Assembly: GCA_024349245.1 (NCBI GenBank)
Contig: JALDNG010000420.1
Span: 212,154 to 276,153, forward strand
DNA from: Neodontobutis hainanensis
Taxonomy: Eukaryota > Chordata > Actinopteri > Gobiiformes > Odontobutidae
Direction of reading: 5' to 3'
DNA: 64,000 nt
Both the position numbers and the translations under genes were made by a program. The notes below the pieces were generated by a model. That model did not search any database and was not told where the DNA came from. It saw only the letters and a program-made list of their open reading frames with translations. Shown one piece after another: positions 39,701 to 53,922 of the stretch (its first letter is position 1; each line of letters starts with the position of its first letter).

Positions 39701-42700
39701 ATTCTGATTTTTAAAATAAAATTTTATTAATTCATAAAGTTTAAATATCGGGGGAGAATGGGAATGTTCGCCAATTTTATTATTACCGAAATTACAAATA
39801 AATTAAAATTTCATGTTTTAATATTTTGAATTTCAAAGTTAAAATACAATTAAACTACAGCCTAAATAACAAAACGGTATGTGAACAATTACGACAAAGT
39901 CGAATTTTTTAGTCGTTAAATGTCATTGATTTCTGAGATTAACATATATATATCATTAGAATTTGTACTTTTTCATATTTACGAAAAGGAAAGGTATTTT
40001 AACTTAAATCGTAAATTTTTACATCTGAGAAAATTTTACGTCAACCAATCATATTTTGTTTTAATTTGCACAAAAATAAAATTTTGAAATATCTTTTTTC
40101 AATAATATCTTTAAAGGCGTACATTTTACAACCTAAACCTAATTAAAATTACTTATTTAAAATATTTATAGTTATTATTTCTTTATTTTGAGTGCTGTTT
40201 GTGAAATATTAATTTAAATTAAACCATTTAGAATATTTTTATTATCAAATTAATCTTAAATTATTTAAGAGAGTATAATTATGATTTTAAAGTTCAAAAT
40301 CAGAATTATAGGAAGCAAATATATGTGTTGTTCCGTCCTCTCATTCTTAAAATACTACAAAGAAGGCATCAAGGTTTAAATGCAAAATCGTATTGACAGA
40401 GTCATTGAAAAATTCCTTTGTAGAGTTTAAGAAAACATTTTTCGAAAAATAGATTAGTTTGAGAATCAACATTAATCATTTGAAAATGAATGAAAAAATC
40501 GAAATTGTACTGTGTATTTAAAACAATTATATTGAAAAAAGGAATTTGTTAATTTTAATAAACTGCATTAATCTGTCAATTTTGAGGATTAAATCTTAAT
40601 TTATTCATTCATTATTTTTTTTGCTTTTATCACAAATATTATCTGCAACCTCTTTGATAATTATACAATAATTTTAAATCGTTTGAATATTATAAACTTG
40701 TTATCTAATGAATGTTGTAATCAATATATAATATGTTAGAGCCTTAGCTTTTTATCCAAAGCTATATAAAGTAGATTAAAAACAACTATATTTTTAATAC
40801 ATCTCATTTCAAAAAGGTACTCATATTAAAGGAAGATATATTTTTATCGATCGTTGAAAATAAAATAGGTGAAATATGCATGGTAAACCCCTTTTTTCCC
40901 ATTTAGAAAATTTCTACAAATTTTTGGAAGTCAACAAAATGTTCAATAATCACTTGAAACATTTTTAAAACATAATTTGTCCTCTTGTAATTAATTCAAA
41001 TACTCTGCCATTTTTCCTGTTTATTGTTCTAAATTGAGAAGTATATATAAAAATATAGAAGTTTTATGAGGAAAAATTCTGTTTTTTCTAATAATCTATT
41101 ATTTTTATACGATCACAGTGAATATAATTTTGACAGTTAAAACGAAATAAAATATTTTATAAAAATTTAATAACTTGATTTATATTTATCTGTATTTTTT
41201 TGATTCTAATCTTCTTAATTCAATTAACGTTTCAGCTGATTATTCAAAAAAAATTCGGTATTGGTTTTACGTTTCCTTCATTTTTACATTTATTGTTAAA
41301 AATACTTGTCGAGATTTTTTTAAGTGTAAAATGTTTATATATTTTCGGTATGTAGTAAATAAATTTCTATTATAATTTTTATTCTTTGAACTGAGCACAT
41401 GCTTTTTTTCACATTTTGAACTGAAAATGAAATATTAAATAAAATTTAAAAATAATTATTACAAACTTTTAATTCCAAAAATATATTTTAAAACTGAATA
41501 AAACGTTCAAAATTACTATTTTTTAAAGTTTAATGAACTTACATATTAAATCATAAAATTATCGTTTTACCAAGTATTTTTTTAAAAAAGGGAATTAATA
41601 AAAAGAGTTTTGAAAATTAGTTCTCTCCATATGTTTTAGGGTAGTTAAAGACTTCAAGAAATTTTAGGAATTTAAAAGTAACAATATATGAAATTTGGTG
41701 ATTGACTGAAAATTATAATTTTCAATAATATTTTGAGAAATATTTCAATGAATTTTATATTTTTTAACAAATGTAAAAATATTTATCTCTTAACTTTTAT
41801 TGTGTCGATTTAGTTTTAGAATACATAAAAATATTAAATAACTTTATCCGGAAACTTTAAAAAAATGAATGGTATTAAAATACATTTTATTTCTTGAGTT
41901 TAATAAAATTTTAATAAATTGGTTTTATAATTTTATGACTCATTGATCTTTATCAAATATTGATGTATAACAGAATGGATACATGGGAAAAAATTAGGTG
42001 TTTTAGCTTTTTTATTATCGTCCAAATATAAATGTTTAAATATCTCAAAAACAAATTAAACCTCTTAAACATCAAGGAAAATATTTATTTCATAAATTTA
42101 AGTTTTCTTCATCAAAATTAAAGGCTATAAATAAGATAAATAAAATAAGCAAAATTAACATCATTGAATAAATCGAAAAAAAATAATGTTACAAAAATAT
42201 TTCGTTTATTTTTTCACCTTTCGAAGCAAAGCCTTTTTCAACTATATTTAAACTTATTCTCCTACATGGTTCATAAAATCTGATTTTTAATCCTAATTAT
42301 GAATCAGTATATATCGAGTCAATTAATTCTTGACTCATTTGAATACCTGTCACACAATTTGAAGTATTTTTCTCAATTTTTCTTTGAGTATAAATTTAAT
42401 GTGGTAACAAAATTGCCAAATACATAGTTGCAGCGTTTAAATTTACAAACCAACGATAAAACCCGATCAAATGTTCTCGTTTAGTTAAATCCATGTAAGT
42501 AGGATCAAAATACTTTGGTAAATATTTTTCATAAATTCGATTCGAGATATTCAAGAATTTATGAATAATCTAAAATATTTATCATATGAATTATTTTACT
42601 CTTACCCATGCTGATTATCAATTGTGAAAAAGCGTTTTTGATTTTAACATAAAGGTTATGTAAACATCGCCTAAAATGGTTTTCTGCTAAATACCTTTCA

Positions 42701-45700
42701 AATTATAATTTATATTTAAAGTTAAAATTAAAACGTAAAATTCAAAAGTATACTCGATATTCGTAATCTTTCTTTTCATATGATAAATAGAATGGGGATA
42801 TTTTATCGAAATAAATCATTTTTAATACATCTCAGAATTATAAAAGAATATTTTTCTTCATAAAGGTTTTTTTTATGTTTTTCAAATAAATATATTTCAA
42901 ATTAAAACTTTATATGATAAATTTTAAAGAATAAAATAATATTTGAGATTTTATCTTTTCAAAATTTTACAGATTAATTAAAAATGAATGAATAATTATC
43001 CTTAAAAATACTTTTATTTTTCAATTAGCATCTTTAAGTAGACTTGTCTTTTTTATATTTAAACTTCATATTAATTTTTAAGGATTTATAAAACTAAACA
43101 ATTATCGAATGATTTTACTAATTTATTGGTCAATTAAATAATATCATTTTTCAAATTTTAAAATGAAGACAACTGAATTTTTTCCTAATTTATGAAATTG
43201 TCTAAAATGAACCCAAAAAGTGTGTATATGATCTTATTTCAAATTTAAATATCTATTTAAGAGAAAATTTTTTCATAGACGAAAAGGAGATGAAAATTTT
43301 ATTAAAATAATTGAAATTAAAAAGCAATAATGTTCAAAATCACTTTTTAAATAATTTTATGAAAAAAGTTTAATGTCAATAAAATAGTGTAAAGGCTAAA
43401 TCCCTAGCATTGATAGAGATGTCTATTATTAAATATTTTTGTGGTTAATTGCACATTTCGTAGCAAATAATCTATCTAGTTTGGAATTGAAAATCATATT
43501 GTCATAAAATGATTATTATTAAGTTAAAGGAAATTTTGATGACACGCAAACCATAATTTTAAATAAATTCTTCAATCTTATGATATTTTATTCAAATTTT
43601 CAACACAGGTTTCAATTTATTAAACATATATTGATGAATAAATAAAACAATGGGTGTCACACATTAAACAAGTTATTTTTATTCCTGGTTATTAATATTT
43701 TACCTTCCTCTATTTAATAATATCCAGAAATTTGCATTAAATTACAAGACGTTCCTTTGAACAACAGTCTTGATTTCAAGAAAATCTTCGAAAAATTTTC
43801 AATGTTTTCTTTGATTATCTTATCTAATTTATAATATTTAATTTTGTTTTACACACCTTAAAAACTGAAAAATTCGAAATGAAAATACGATCATAATAGT
43901 TTGCAGAATTATAAAAAACAGAAAATATTATTTTATATTTCAAACTCCTTCGAGTTCAAAATGTGGTTTACATCATCGAGAATATATACATTCGTTTAAA
44001 CTAGTGTACCATCAACCGGATTTTAGTTCTTATGAGAAAGTAAAATTAAAAGATTAGAAGAATTTTTCAAAAAGAGAAATGGTGTAAAGAAATTTAGGGA
44101 AAAGTCATTAGATATCAGAAATATTCCATCAACAAATATTGTGATTTAGATTCTAAAAACGAATCAATTTATGCCTTCCCATTTTTAAATATTTTTATTT
44201 GTTAAAAAATTATTCTCGTCCAAACGATAGAATTTTTCAGAAAATAAGAAATTTTAAATGAATGACTTTTGCTCTGATGTATTGTCATCAGACATCTTGA
44301 GACAAGAGGTGATAATGCTTTTGAGTATTAAATATTTCTTATGATGAAATTTTTTGTAAGTCCACCATCGATCTTATTCTATGACAAAAATACGATTCTT
44401 TTTTCTTCTTAGTTTTAGCTATTTGCATTATATAATGTTTATGTCGGTATTCAAATAATTTTCACAATTGTGAATAGATTTAGTTCCCTTTTTAACGTTC
44501 TTATAAAGGAATCAAAATAAATGTTAAAAATTTAATTAAGGTATCACAGTTTTATATAGCTAGTTTATGTCTCACTTATTTTAAAGTATTTTTGGCCAAG
44601 GACAAAGAGAAAATTGTATGCAAAAAAATATTTTTTTATAAAGGAATTTAAGTGGTGATTTTACAGTTTATAAATTATTCTCATATTTTTTCCCAAAATG
44701 AGTCTTTTGATCTTTATACAAAAATTTTAAAGTAAACTAAATATTGTTTTAAAATAACGTTAACATAAATTATCCTGAAATTTGCCCAATTAGGAAAATT
44801 ATTTGATTATAAAATATTTATTTATTTTTTCATGTCTATACGATCTTAAAATTTCATACATGTAATATATAACTATTCTCGAAGCAAAATTAAAAATATC
44901 GATGTGTTTTTAAAATTAAAATACCTTTTGATGTAATTCTTTTTTATGTGTTGCCATATTAAATTTTAAATGAATTTTAAAACATAATATCCTCCAAAAA
45001 ACCCTTTAAAGCACATTTTATAGCCAATAATCTGATTTAGAAGAATAGCTCAATTAAGATTTTGAGATGAGAACATTATTTTACTCTGTCTAGGTTCTTT
45101 AATGAGATATCTTTTAACGTTTGTACAAGGTTACTAAATTTAGTCTTGTTATTTCCATCTATTTAAAATAAGAAAATAGATTTTATCTGAATCAACCAAG
45201 TAAAAAATTAATTTTGATATTTTCAATTTTTTTTTTATACTTTCAGATCAAATAGAATGATAAAATTTTAAATTCTTGAAATAAAAATTTCCTTTGTAGA
45301 ATTATGTGTTCCACAGTTTTTTGGAATAATTTAGATCTCATAAAAAAATTTTATTCATGATTATTTTTCATGATGAAAGACGGTTAAAATAAAATATTTT
45401 TCTCATATCATACAAAGAAACGTCTTTAAATTCATATTCAAACATGATATAGCTTTTTACTTGTACATTATTAAATAATTTTAAGTTCGATGTTAAATGG
45501 AAAGTGTTCATTTATAATATAAATTATATTGCTCAAGATGACAAATTTTGTATTGTAAACTTAAGATACTTTTACATTATACACAAAACAAAATTGTAAA
45601 TAAAAAGACATTTTTAAAATTATTTGGTTAAAATTACTCTTTTTTTACTTTTAAGTAAAAAAAATTAGTTTCTGGTTAAAATATCGCATTGTCTGAAAAG

Positions 45701-45834
45701 TCCCAGAAGAGCTTAAAGAGGAGATTCTAGTTTATAATGATAGAGTATAAAGATGTTTTTTTTGAATTATTAGTTAAGAAAGAAATTTCGAAATTTCAAA
45801 GATATTTAAGTCTGTCGATTTTAGGTTTTTTTAA
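36766..45834. other. Gene-poor AT-rich DNA
   Basis: Mostly AT-rich desert. At 37,321-37,527 a plus-strand frame is open and contains two acceptor-like TTTGCAG/TTGCAG motifs. The last part (37,357-37,527) could be a terminal exon ending at TGA, but I found no upstream exon in phase. The minus-strand frame at 39,007-39,198 and the plus-strand frame at 41,175-41,375 look like chance. Around 39,630-39,770 is a slightly less AT-rich patch with no motif. Confidence 0.45.
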
Positions 45835-46070
45835 TTGGAAGAGAAAAGAGTTCGATTTTTATCTGGTCTGAGTTTCACACCACCCGATAACATAAAATAT
45901 CAAATATTCTCTCATCAAGTTTAATGAATGGGATTGAGGACCTTAACAGCCCACACTTATTGAGCAGATCAGCACTGAAGAGTGTACATTCATGTCTTCT
46001 TCCTTCAGAAAACTTAGGGAAAGTTCGACTTATACTTGCTCAACATATAAATTTCCAATATTATTCTTGA
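45835..46070 (+). CDS. Candidate two-exon coding segment, unidentified
   Basis: A distinctly less AT-rich island. Codons 45,835-45,918 (including RVRFLSGLSFTPPDNIKYQI) end at a GT. A 20-base GT-AG segment (45,919-45,938) holds the stop, and the frame resumes in phase at 45,939 for 43 residues (PHLLSRSALKSVHSCLLPSE in the middle) to TGA 46,068-46,070. There is no ATG at the left end, so at least one upstream exon would be needed. The 45,690-45,830 stretch is coding-like in other frames, but I could not join it. No domain is recognised. A worn retrotransposon piece is a fair alternative, because two other frames are also partly open. Confidence 0.25.
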
Positions 46071-48797
46071 AATAATAATTTTAGGATATTAATTCATAGA
46101 TCCTCCATTTAAAAATACAATTTTTTAATTTTAATCTTATCTAGTACACGCAGAAATAAATATGACCGTCCTTTAACTCGATTATAAATGAATTTGGATC
46201 AGCTATATTGATATTTAATTATATATTTGTATATTGGTTAAAGGTTAAATAATTTTTTTGTTTTGTTGAATCTTATGTCACCATAAAAATTAAATATTTA
46301 AAATTTTTGAATGTGTAATATATTTATTATACAAAATAAACATCGATGATACATTCATCTTATGTCTTTAAACTACAATCATAACATTTCAATAGATGTG
46401 TAGTTTGTTAGATTTATTCTGTAGAATGTTGGAAATTTGCCGTTTGGAAGAATTTAACTCTGTTTGTGCTTTATTTTATCTTCTAATAACACTATTCAAA
46501 GACGATCTATGGGATTTTAAACTCGCAGAAAATTTTTAGATTGGTTTCGTACGTTTTTAATATAAATTTATTCATTTTCAGATTTTCATACGATTGTTAG
46601 AGAGTACAAATAATAAAATAGAATATGTATGAAATTCAAGTTGGCTCGGATTCTTCTATGATCCTAATCATTGAACTAATATTTAATATTCTTCGATGTT
46701 CATGGAAATTTAACCAATCAAAAAAATCATTTCAAATAGCATGACGTTTTAAAATGAGAATAGCATCAAAAAATCAAAAGAAATGTATTTCGACATAAAA
46801 TTTCAAATAGTAGGTTTGTATAAAGTTTAACTAATTTTTATTTTATATCATGACATTTTAAAAAATTGTAATATATTTAAAGTAAACCCCGCTTTTTTAA
46901 ATTATTTCATACATTATTGTTACAGTTTAAAATTATTCTCATTCTATCTTAATTTATGGCAATTATAAATTTTAAAAGTGACCTGAATTGAAGAAAAATA
47001 CTTTTATTTAGTTTTTTTTCTCAATTTATTTGTCATTTCATGGTAGGCTTATAGATATTTAATATCTCTAAATTATGATCCTGTAAATGGAATACTCTAA
47101 TTCATTATAATGTGAAAAAAAGATTAATGTTTTAATTTATAAGAATCTATATCTTAATCATAATTTTAGCAATCAATTAAAATAATCTTATCTTCATTTT
47201 TATTTAATTATTCCGAATATACCTAGTTAATGAGCTTAAAAATTTTAATTTATAATATACATAGGTTTTTTAAGTTATTCAAAAATTTCATTCATTTTCT
47301 ATGCAATTAAATTTTCATAAACATTAACAGGTTTAATAACGCCTCAGTCTGATAAATATAACTTAACATTTTTCTTTAAGAGTGTATTTGATTTATACTT
47401 GCAAATATTATTCAAAGGTAAGTTAACTTTTATTCAACAGCGTTGGTTTTATATTCTATAAATATTTGATAAAAGGTTCAATCTTTCAAAATTTTTTAGA
47501 ATACTTTTTATGAAATTTTATTACAAACCGAAATTAAGTTTATTTTAAATACAAAAAACTAATATTCAAAATTTTTTATCAAAGATGAATATTTTAATAA
47601 CCTCTGGCGTAGTTAAAAAATATTTCTGGTTTTCTATACATCTATAAAAATCTCATAGTAGAGCATCTGATGAAGAAAAAAACCATTAAAATTATAAATT
47701 TATAAAAACAGCTTAAAATATATTTGATAATTTTCTTCATCATTTATCCTTGACAAATATTATGATAGAAGGATGAAAGATAAAATCTATTCGCTTTCAT
47801 TCAAAAATTAGATTTTTTGTTAAAGTAACGTAAATAGCACAGTATTTTCTAAAATTTAAAAAAAATCAAAATTAAAATATTTCATAAGTTTGTTTTATAA
47901 AATTAATTTTTGAATTAATAAAATAATCGCAGTTCTGAAACCAAAATTATGACAAAATAAGTAACATTTTTGTTTTATTTTTACGAATGTTTTTTTAAAA
48001 GTGATTACAAATATTGTTGTAAGAAAGAAGAAGTTTTTTAATTTCTGGTATTTCTATTCATTTATGATGTGGTTATTTATAAATGTTTATTCAACATTTT
48101 TTCCTTGTTTTATTTCATTAAATTTCGATTAAATGAAATTTTATGATGTTAGTTTTATGTAATTGACATGAGACATAAAACATTTTTAATAATATATTAT
48201 TTTTATGTTTTGATTAATTTTCTCAAATATACATTTTAAACTGGTGATGAATACATCCAAATATATTCTTTTCTGGAAAAATATTTAAAGTTTTGATTTT
48301 TTATTTTTGTAATTATTAAAAATATCCACTTGATGTAAATTTATTATTTTCATTTTATTCGGACTAATAGATGAGTGCAGATAACTTTCATGTGTTATTC
48401 ATCCTAATTTTAAACCATATTCTTATGGAGAACACCATAAGATTTAAAAATACATTACCGGACATGGGCTGTATTTTATTTCACTATTTATGTGAAATTT
48501 TCCAAAAGGACTGAAATATCAATCTAAATAGAAGTAGTTACCTCTTAATATTTTTTCGAATTCTTTCTAAATGTTATGATTTCATCTTATATATTATTCT
48601 TTTGAATCGTTGATATTATTTTTTATAACAGTTTGTCTTTAAGACTTATTCACATCTCTTTATTCTGTATAAACCAAAATTATCTTTCAACTCTATTTAT
48701 TCTTATTTTCCGTATTAAAATAGACTTTTTTAAAAGAGATAATATTTTATAGATTTAAATATTTTAAGAATTTATCAGGTTAAACTTTAAAATATTT
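46071..48797. other. AT-rich spacer, no gene seen
   Basis: Homopolymer-rich DNA with stops in all frames. Nothing recognisable on either strand. Confidence 0.55.
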
Positions 48798-48992
48798 ATG
48801 TTTCTTTATAATGAGTTTGATTTCAAAAATAGAGAATCCAAGGATTTACACATTCGAATTCATAAATTTATCACGGTTCAAAAAGACTCAAATCAAGTTA
48901 ATCATAAGATTTCATTATATCAAGAACTAAGATTTGGAATTTTTTGTTTACACCACGTTACTAGCTGTTCTGGTTATTTTTTCCTTTATTAA
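48798..48992 (+). CDS. Weak candidate small ORF (64 residues)
   Basis: ATG to TAA on the plus strand in a patch less AT-rich than its flanks. The product is mixed in composition (FDFKNRESKDLHIRIHKF, later LHHVTSCSGYFF) rather than the F/I/K/N mixture of chance frames. No signal peptide, membrane helix or known motif is seen. A TATCAG just upstream could be an acceptor, so it may equally be one exon of a larger gene. Confidence 0.22.
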   Translation: MFLYNEFDFKNRESKDLHIRIHKFITVQKDSNQVNHKISLYQELRFGIFCLHHVTSCSGYFFLY

Positions 48993-51214
48993 ACCAAACA
49001 CAGCTTTATTCCCTTGGTATATAATTTATTTCATTATTAAATATATCAAGTAATTTATTATGAATTTGTGGGAATTTTTCCAGTTTTTTACTCATAAATG
49101 TCAGTTAATTTTTTATTTAAAGAATGTTAGATTCATCAAATATTCCGATATAAATATACTATCATCTCTTACTTAAACAGTTAAATTTAAAAAAATCGCC
49201 TGATATAATTATAATCTCCATAATTTTAACATCATTCTATTCAATAGATAATAGTCTGAAATTAAAAAAGATTTTGTTTTTTTGAATTTAATTCTTAATA
49301 CTGAACATCTTTACGTTGATTGTTTCTCCAATAGAATTTTATCAAACCATAAAGGTATCATGTATTATATATTCATATCTGTAATTATATTCTTTCTTAT
49401 TAAATCTAAATAAGTGAACGATATCAAATGTATTTACCATCAATCAAATTAAATATTTATATCACACTTTTCAATGGTAAGAGGTGAAAATGTGATTAAC
49501 TTAGTTTTCATATTTTCTTGAAAATTTTGTTTTCGTTTAAAAATACATATTTATTCGCTGCCTACTTGTCTCATATGTTCGGCGAATTATTTTAAATATA
49601 TAATTCGTTAAAATTGTTACGCTTACAACTTTGACTTTTAAAATCTATGAGTTATTTTAAAATTAACAGATTTTTGGATAAAAACTTAAAATATTTGCTT
49701 CTGAAAAAAATTTCCATGATTTATTCATTCTTGAGTCACGATATTATTTACAGAACGTTGCAAATACCGTTGTATCTGAATTTATTTCAATATAATTTCA
49801 AAAAGAAAAATTAATATTTTTAATTTTATAGAATAACTTAAATTTGTATAATTTAAATTATTTTAAATCATGTACAGTGGATTTTCTCTTTTAATTATTC
49901 AAGGATCAAGTTTAAAAATTTAGAAAACTTAAAGATCATATTATTTATAAAATATCATTTATTTAATAACTCACACAACTAATTATGATATAAGTCATTG
50001 TAAATCAACAATTGTTGTTCCTGTTTTCTCCTCAAAAATATGAGATTGAGTGTCTAACTCATCAAAAAATATTTGCAAATAATTTTTTTATATGTTTGAA
50101 TGTGAGGTTACCACGCGCTTACACATTCCTACAAGTTTAAATTTTAATAAGTTGGTTAAAATAACCTATTATTCAATTTTAAACAAACTATTTCATTTAT
50201 TTGATTTATATCCTATAAGTAGGGAAATACGAGTCTAGAATCTTCCTATGGAACAAATTTTTTCAAAATCAGTAGTTTAATGTTTTTTTGTTGAAGAAAT
50301 CATTCACTTACGTCTTCATTCAGGTGTTTAATATGTTATTAGTGTGTTGACTATCGTTTTCATTTTAGCTTTTCCTCACCATTATCGGGATCCTCTGACG
50401 TTTTCTAAATAATAGCAAACTAGTGTCACGCCAAATAATTTTGTCATAAAATGTATGTATTAAAAACAGATTTTGATAGATTTACATTTTAAGGATTAAT
50501 TTTCATTGAATATTTTTTTAAATTTTAATGTTTTTAACATTTTTTTTTAATAAATTATATAGTTAAAATTGTGAACGGAAAACTAAAAAATTTTGCCTTA
50601 TTGTATCCTTATTCATTAAAAAGAATAGCATTCTTTAGTCAGATTGGATTTAACTTCACAAGGGTTGACAAACATATTTGATTTTTATCAGGTGATATGT
50701 GATTGATCTTTGGTAGATTACAGTTAGATTAAGTAAAAAGATCAATAATACTGAAAAAATTCAGGTATTGTTCCAAGTAGGTTATTTAATTTTTTATATT
50801 AAACGTTGACTACTAAAACAGATTTTTGTTTTTCAGTTAATTTTTTATTATATTCGAATATTTTTCTGCCTACTCGCCATAATTGAAATTAAGATAGATT
50901 GAAATGATGAATACCAAGAGGAAAATATTTCTCTTTTTTGGATTTTGAAAACGCTGAAAATGTGAATAAATTGTCTTACTATTATTTGGATTCAGGTAGG
51001 ATACTTATTTTAAATTGATTAATAGTTTTATGTGTGATCTTTGAAAACTATGATCAATTTAGATTATCTTATACTATTGGCTTTTTTCACATTGAACGAT
51101 AACCTTACGTTTTATTTATTTCAATGATATTTTCATTTACGCTTAAAATTACATTTTTTTTAATTAAATTATATATTTCAGAATAATAATTTTTATAATT
51201 AACAATTTAATTAA
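48993..51214. other. AT-rich spacer, no gene seen
   Basis: Small less AT-rich patches near 50,100 and 50,340-50,430 have short open frames but no recognisable motif. The rest is AT-rich with dense stops. Confidence 0.5.
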
Positions 51215-51358
51215 TTTGTCAAATTCAACTGGACAGTGTATAATTTTTATCAAGATCGCGCGTGTATATCTATAAATAAGGACTTGTATCAATGGTGCAT
51301 TATTTTTGGTAAACCTTCTTACAAAGTCGAAAGTGATCAGATATACTTATTCGTATAA
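51215..51358 (+). CDS. Orphan coding-like exon, unidentified
   Basis: Forty-seven sense codons between TAA 51,212-51,214 and TAA 51,356-51,358, with no ATG. The residues are unusually protein-like for this window, rich in W, C, D and G (FNWTVYNFYQDRACISINKD, then QWCIIFGKPSYKVESDQ). The surrounding DNA is AT-rich on both sides, and no splice-linked neighbour was found. It could be a single exon, a relic of a mobile element, or chance. I do not recognise a family. Confidence 0.25.
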   Translation, partial: FVKFNWTVYNFYQDRACISINKDLYQWCIIFGKPSYKVESDQIYLFV

Positions 51359-52740
51359 TTAAACGCTTTTTAATTATTTTAATATCAACGATAATATATA
51401 TATTTTGCCTAACGTTTTGTATTGATATTTTTTAATTTAATCATATTAACCGAAGAAGGTACCATTTATTTCCACCAAAAGATTCAGCGTATGTTAGCAA
51501 AATTTTCAATTTTTAATTATTTTAAAACAGATTAAAATTATCAGTATAAATCAAATGACTAATTTTGCTCTTTCTAGCTTAAATTCATAGTATTCAGCTT
51601 AGTTCTTTTACTATGTTTATTTTCTTTATCAAATTAGGAAATTTTTAGTAATTCTGAAAATTAATATCCTTTTTGTTTATTATTTGCAAATTTCACATAA
51701 ATTAACATTGCTTTTATAAAATTTTGAAAAAATACAGTTACATTGGTTGCGCGATTTTAAAAATAATATTTAAATTAGTTTTATGAGTCATCGTAACTTT
51801 CTTCAATTTTTTTTCCGAATTATTCAAGGGTATAGCTCAATTGTAAATAGAGTTTTTGGTGAGTGAATAAGTTATAATATTTGATATCATAGATTCGCTG
51901 TTATTTTGTTCAATTTTTCATCATAAACTTATTATATAACACCTTTAATTTTTGTCAAAATTGTATGACAATGATAATTCATATATATATTATTAGTCTG
52001 ATCCATAAACTTTAAATATTTGAATTTTAGAGTTGAAAAAATATGCTAATACGTTTCATTTAATATTTCATGATTTTATTAATTTATTTTGAAGATTAAT
52101 CATAATTTTATAAAATATGTATAAATTTCCATAAATTTTATTTCATAAGATTATAAAGGTTTCAAAATTTGTTTTTTTTTACAAAAAATGAAACGAATTA
52201 TTTTTATTTCCAATACTAAGAGTATGAGATTATACTTTATTGTTATTTGATAAATTTAAAAAGATTTTATATTTATATGTTGTTACTTTTGTTTATATTA
52301 ATAAATAAATTTTTAATCATATTTACAAAATAAATTTTATTTTTAAAATAAATCAGAGAACTTACAAATAAAACAGATCAAACGAATCATTATAACGCCT
52401 TGATTAAAATATTTGAAATTCGTATTATTCTAATATTTGATGAATTTATAAATCTAAATTTTTTGAAATCTGATTCCGAATGAAAAGATTTATAATTTCA
52501 AGATAATTTCTTCAAATAAATATTTTTTCAACAACACGTTAATACTATCAATTTGATTTAATTGAATGTTTTCCAATTCATGCTTTCAATGTTATATATT
52601 TCAAATTTTCATATAATTTCATATTAACAAAATATTTGGCAGTTCTTTTATACGAATAAAATTTTTTTATATTTTTGGCAGATAGGATGAATTTAAACCA
52701 TTATCGAAACTAATGAAACATGTTTTCGTTTATTTACATT
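51359..52740. other. AT-rich spacer, no gene seen
   Basis: AT-rich sequence with no open blocks of note, up to the composition change that marks retrotransposon relic 3. Confidence 0.55.
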
Positions 52741-52954
52741 CATTGGCGAAGTTTATATGGCTAGATTTTGCCGTTCGGTTCCCTCCCTATGTTGTAAACA
52801 TATAGTGTTGAGTTTGGTGGTACGTTCACCCTCTAAAAACTTCACTCGATCAAGGGCGTAATAAGAAAGTACCTCTGCAGCATTAGCTCATTTTAGATTC
52901 AGATAAATGTATGAAGAACTAATAGACTTTCATTTTTGCATTTTAACTCTTGTA

Positions 52955-53922
52955 ATGGAAAACATAAAGGAAAACAAACTTTTTTATAATATGTTAGAAA
53001 TTATCATCGAGTTTGCGAATTTTATACATATGTTTTAATTTAAGAACGCTTAGTCAGATGGTTTAACCTGTTTTCAAGCCTTAAGTATTTTAATTTTTTA
53101 TTTATGAAAGCGTTTATGAGTTAGTGAGTTATAGGCTAACAGAAAACTACATGATTTTTAAACGCCTGTATGCAAATAAGACAAATTTTGGGGGGTATTA
53201 AGGAACGATTTATTGATTTATACTGTGAATTTTATTCAAGAGCTCATGACTTCGAGAGAAAAGCATTTTCAATTCTAGAAAATATATAATAAATTGTTAT
53301 CAGTCGGTTCGTGGGAGGGTAGAGAGACGAAATTAAATTTAAGGATAAAAGATGTAAAGGGCTGAATCAACAAAAAAACATATTGATGCATAATCTTGCA
53401 CGCAAGTTATTTGAATTAACATACAAATTAAAGCTTTTAATAAAAATTTAGGTTTTTTGAATTATCTTAAGATATTCTTTCTCAAGACTTGGAAACACAA
53501 TGGCTGTTTCTAATGTGATAAACTGGTCATTTTTTATTGTGAAAATTCTTGTATTTTATAAATATTTTAGAGCGTCTCCGAATTGTCAATGCTTTTCATT
53601 AACTCTTCAAACCAAAAAAATTTTTAAATTTAACTCGATTCGAGCTTACGTACTTTTAAGTTGAGTAAAACATTCATGTCTTTGATTTTACAAATAGCTT
53701 ACCTTTTACTTTATGTTCAATATCGCAGATGGTTGATCGATGAAGATTTTCAAGATGTGTCAGAATAACTTCATGTTTTATAAGTCTACACATAATCGTG
53801 ACTTTTGGAAAAACCAATTTTTTAAGAATTTTATTGTTAGATCTCGCTTTCATCAATACTTTTTGGTGTTTTATAAACTTCCAGAAAGGCCTTCATTTTT
53901 AGAATCAGAAAAATCATCTTAG
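52955..53922 (+). pseudogene. gag relic of element 3
   Basis: ATG 52,955 opens MENIKENKLFYNM..., a plausible Gag start, for 27 codons. At 53,197-53,286 IKERFIDLYCEFYSRAHDF is capsid-like, followed after two stops by SRFVGG, a stop and RDEIKFKDKR. This matches the conserved 'LRDRxVxGIRD' element of Ty3/gypsy Gag. The open block 53,740-53,922 (KMCQNNFMFYKSTHNRDFWK, then SRFHQYF) has the spacing of a pair of CCHC knuckles in which most cysteines have become Phe or Tyr. No functional Gag can be made. The minus strand of the last block is also open, but is judged a shadow. Confidence 0.45.

Noticed and set aside
41175..41375. Plus-strand open frame of 66 codons
   Set aside because: No ATG at its start, AT-driven composition, no neighbouring exon.
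53674..53856. Minus-strand frame resembling an integrase zinc-binding segment
   Set aside because: Overlaps the plus-strand nucleocapsid-like block, and no further minus-strand integrase motifs follow at the expected distance.
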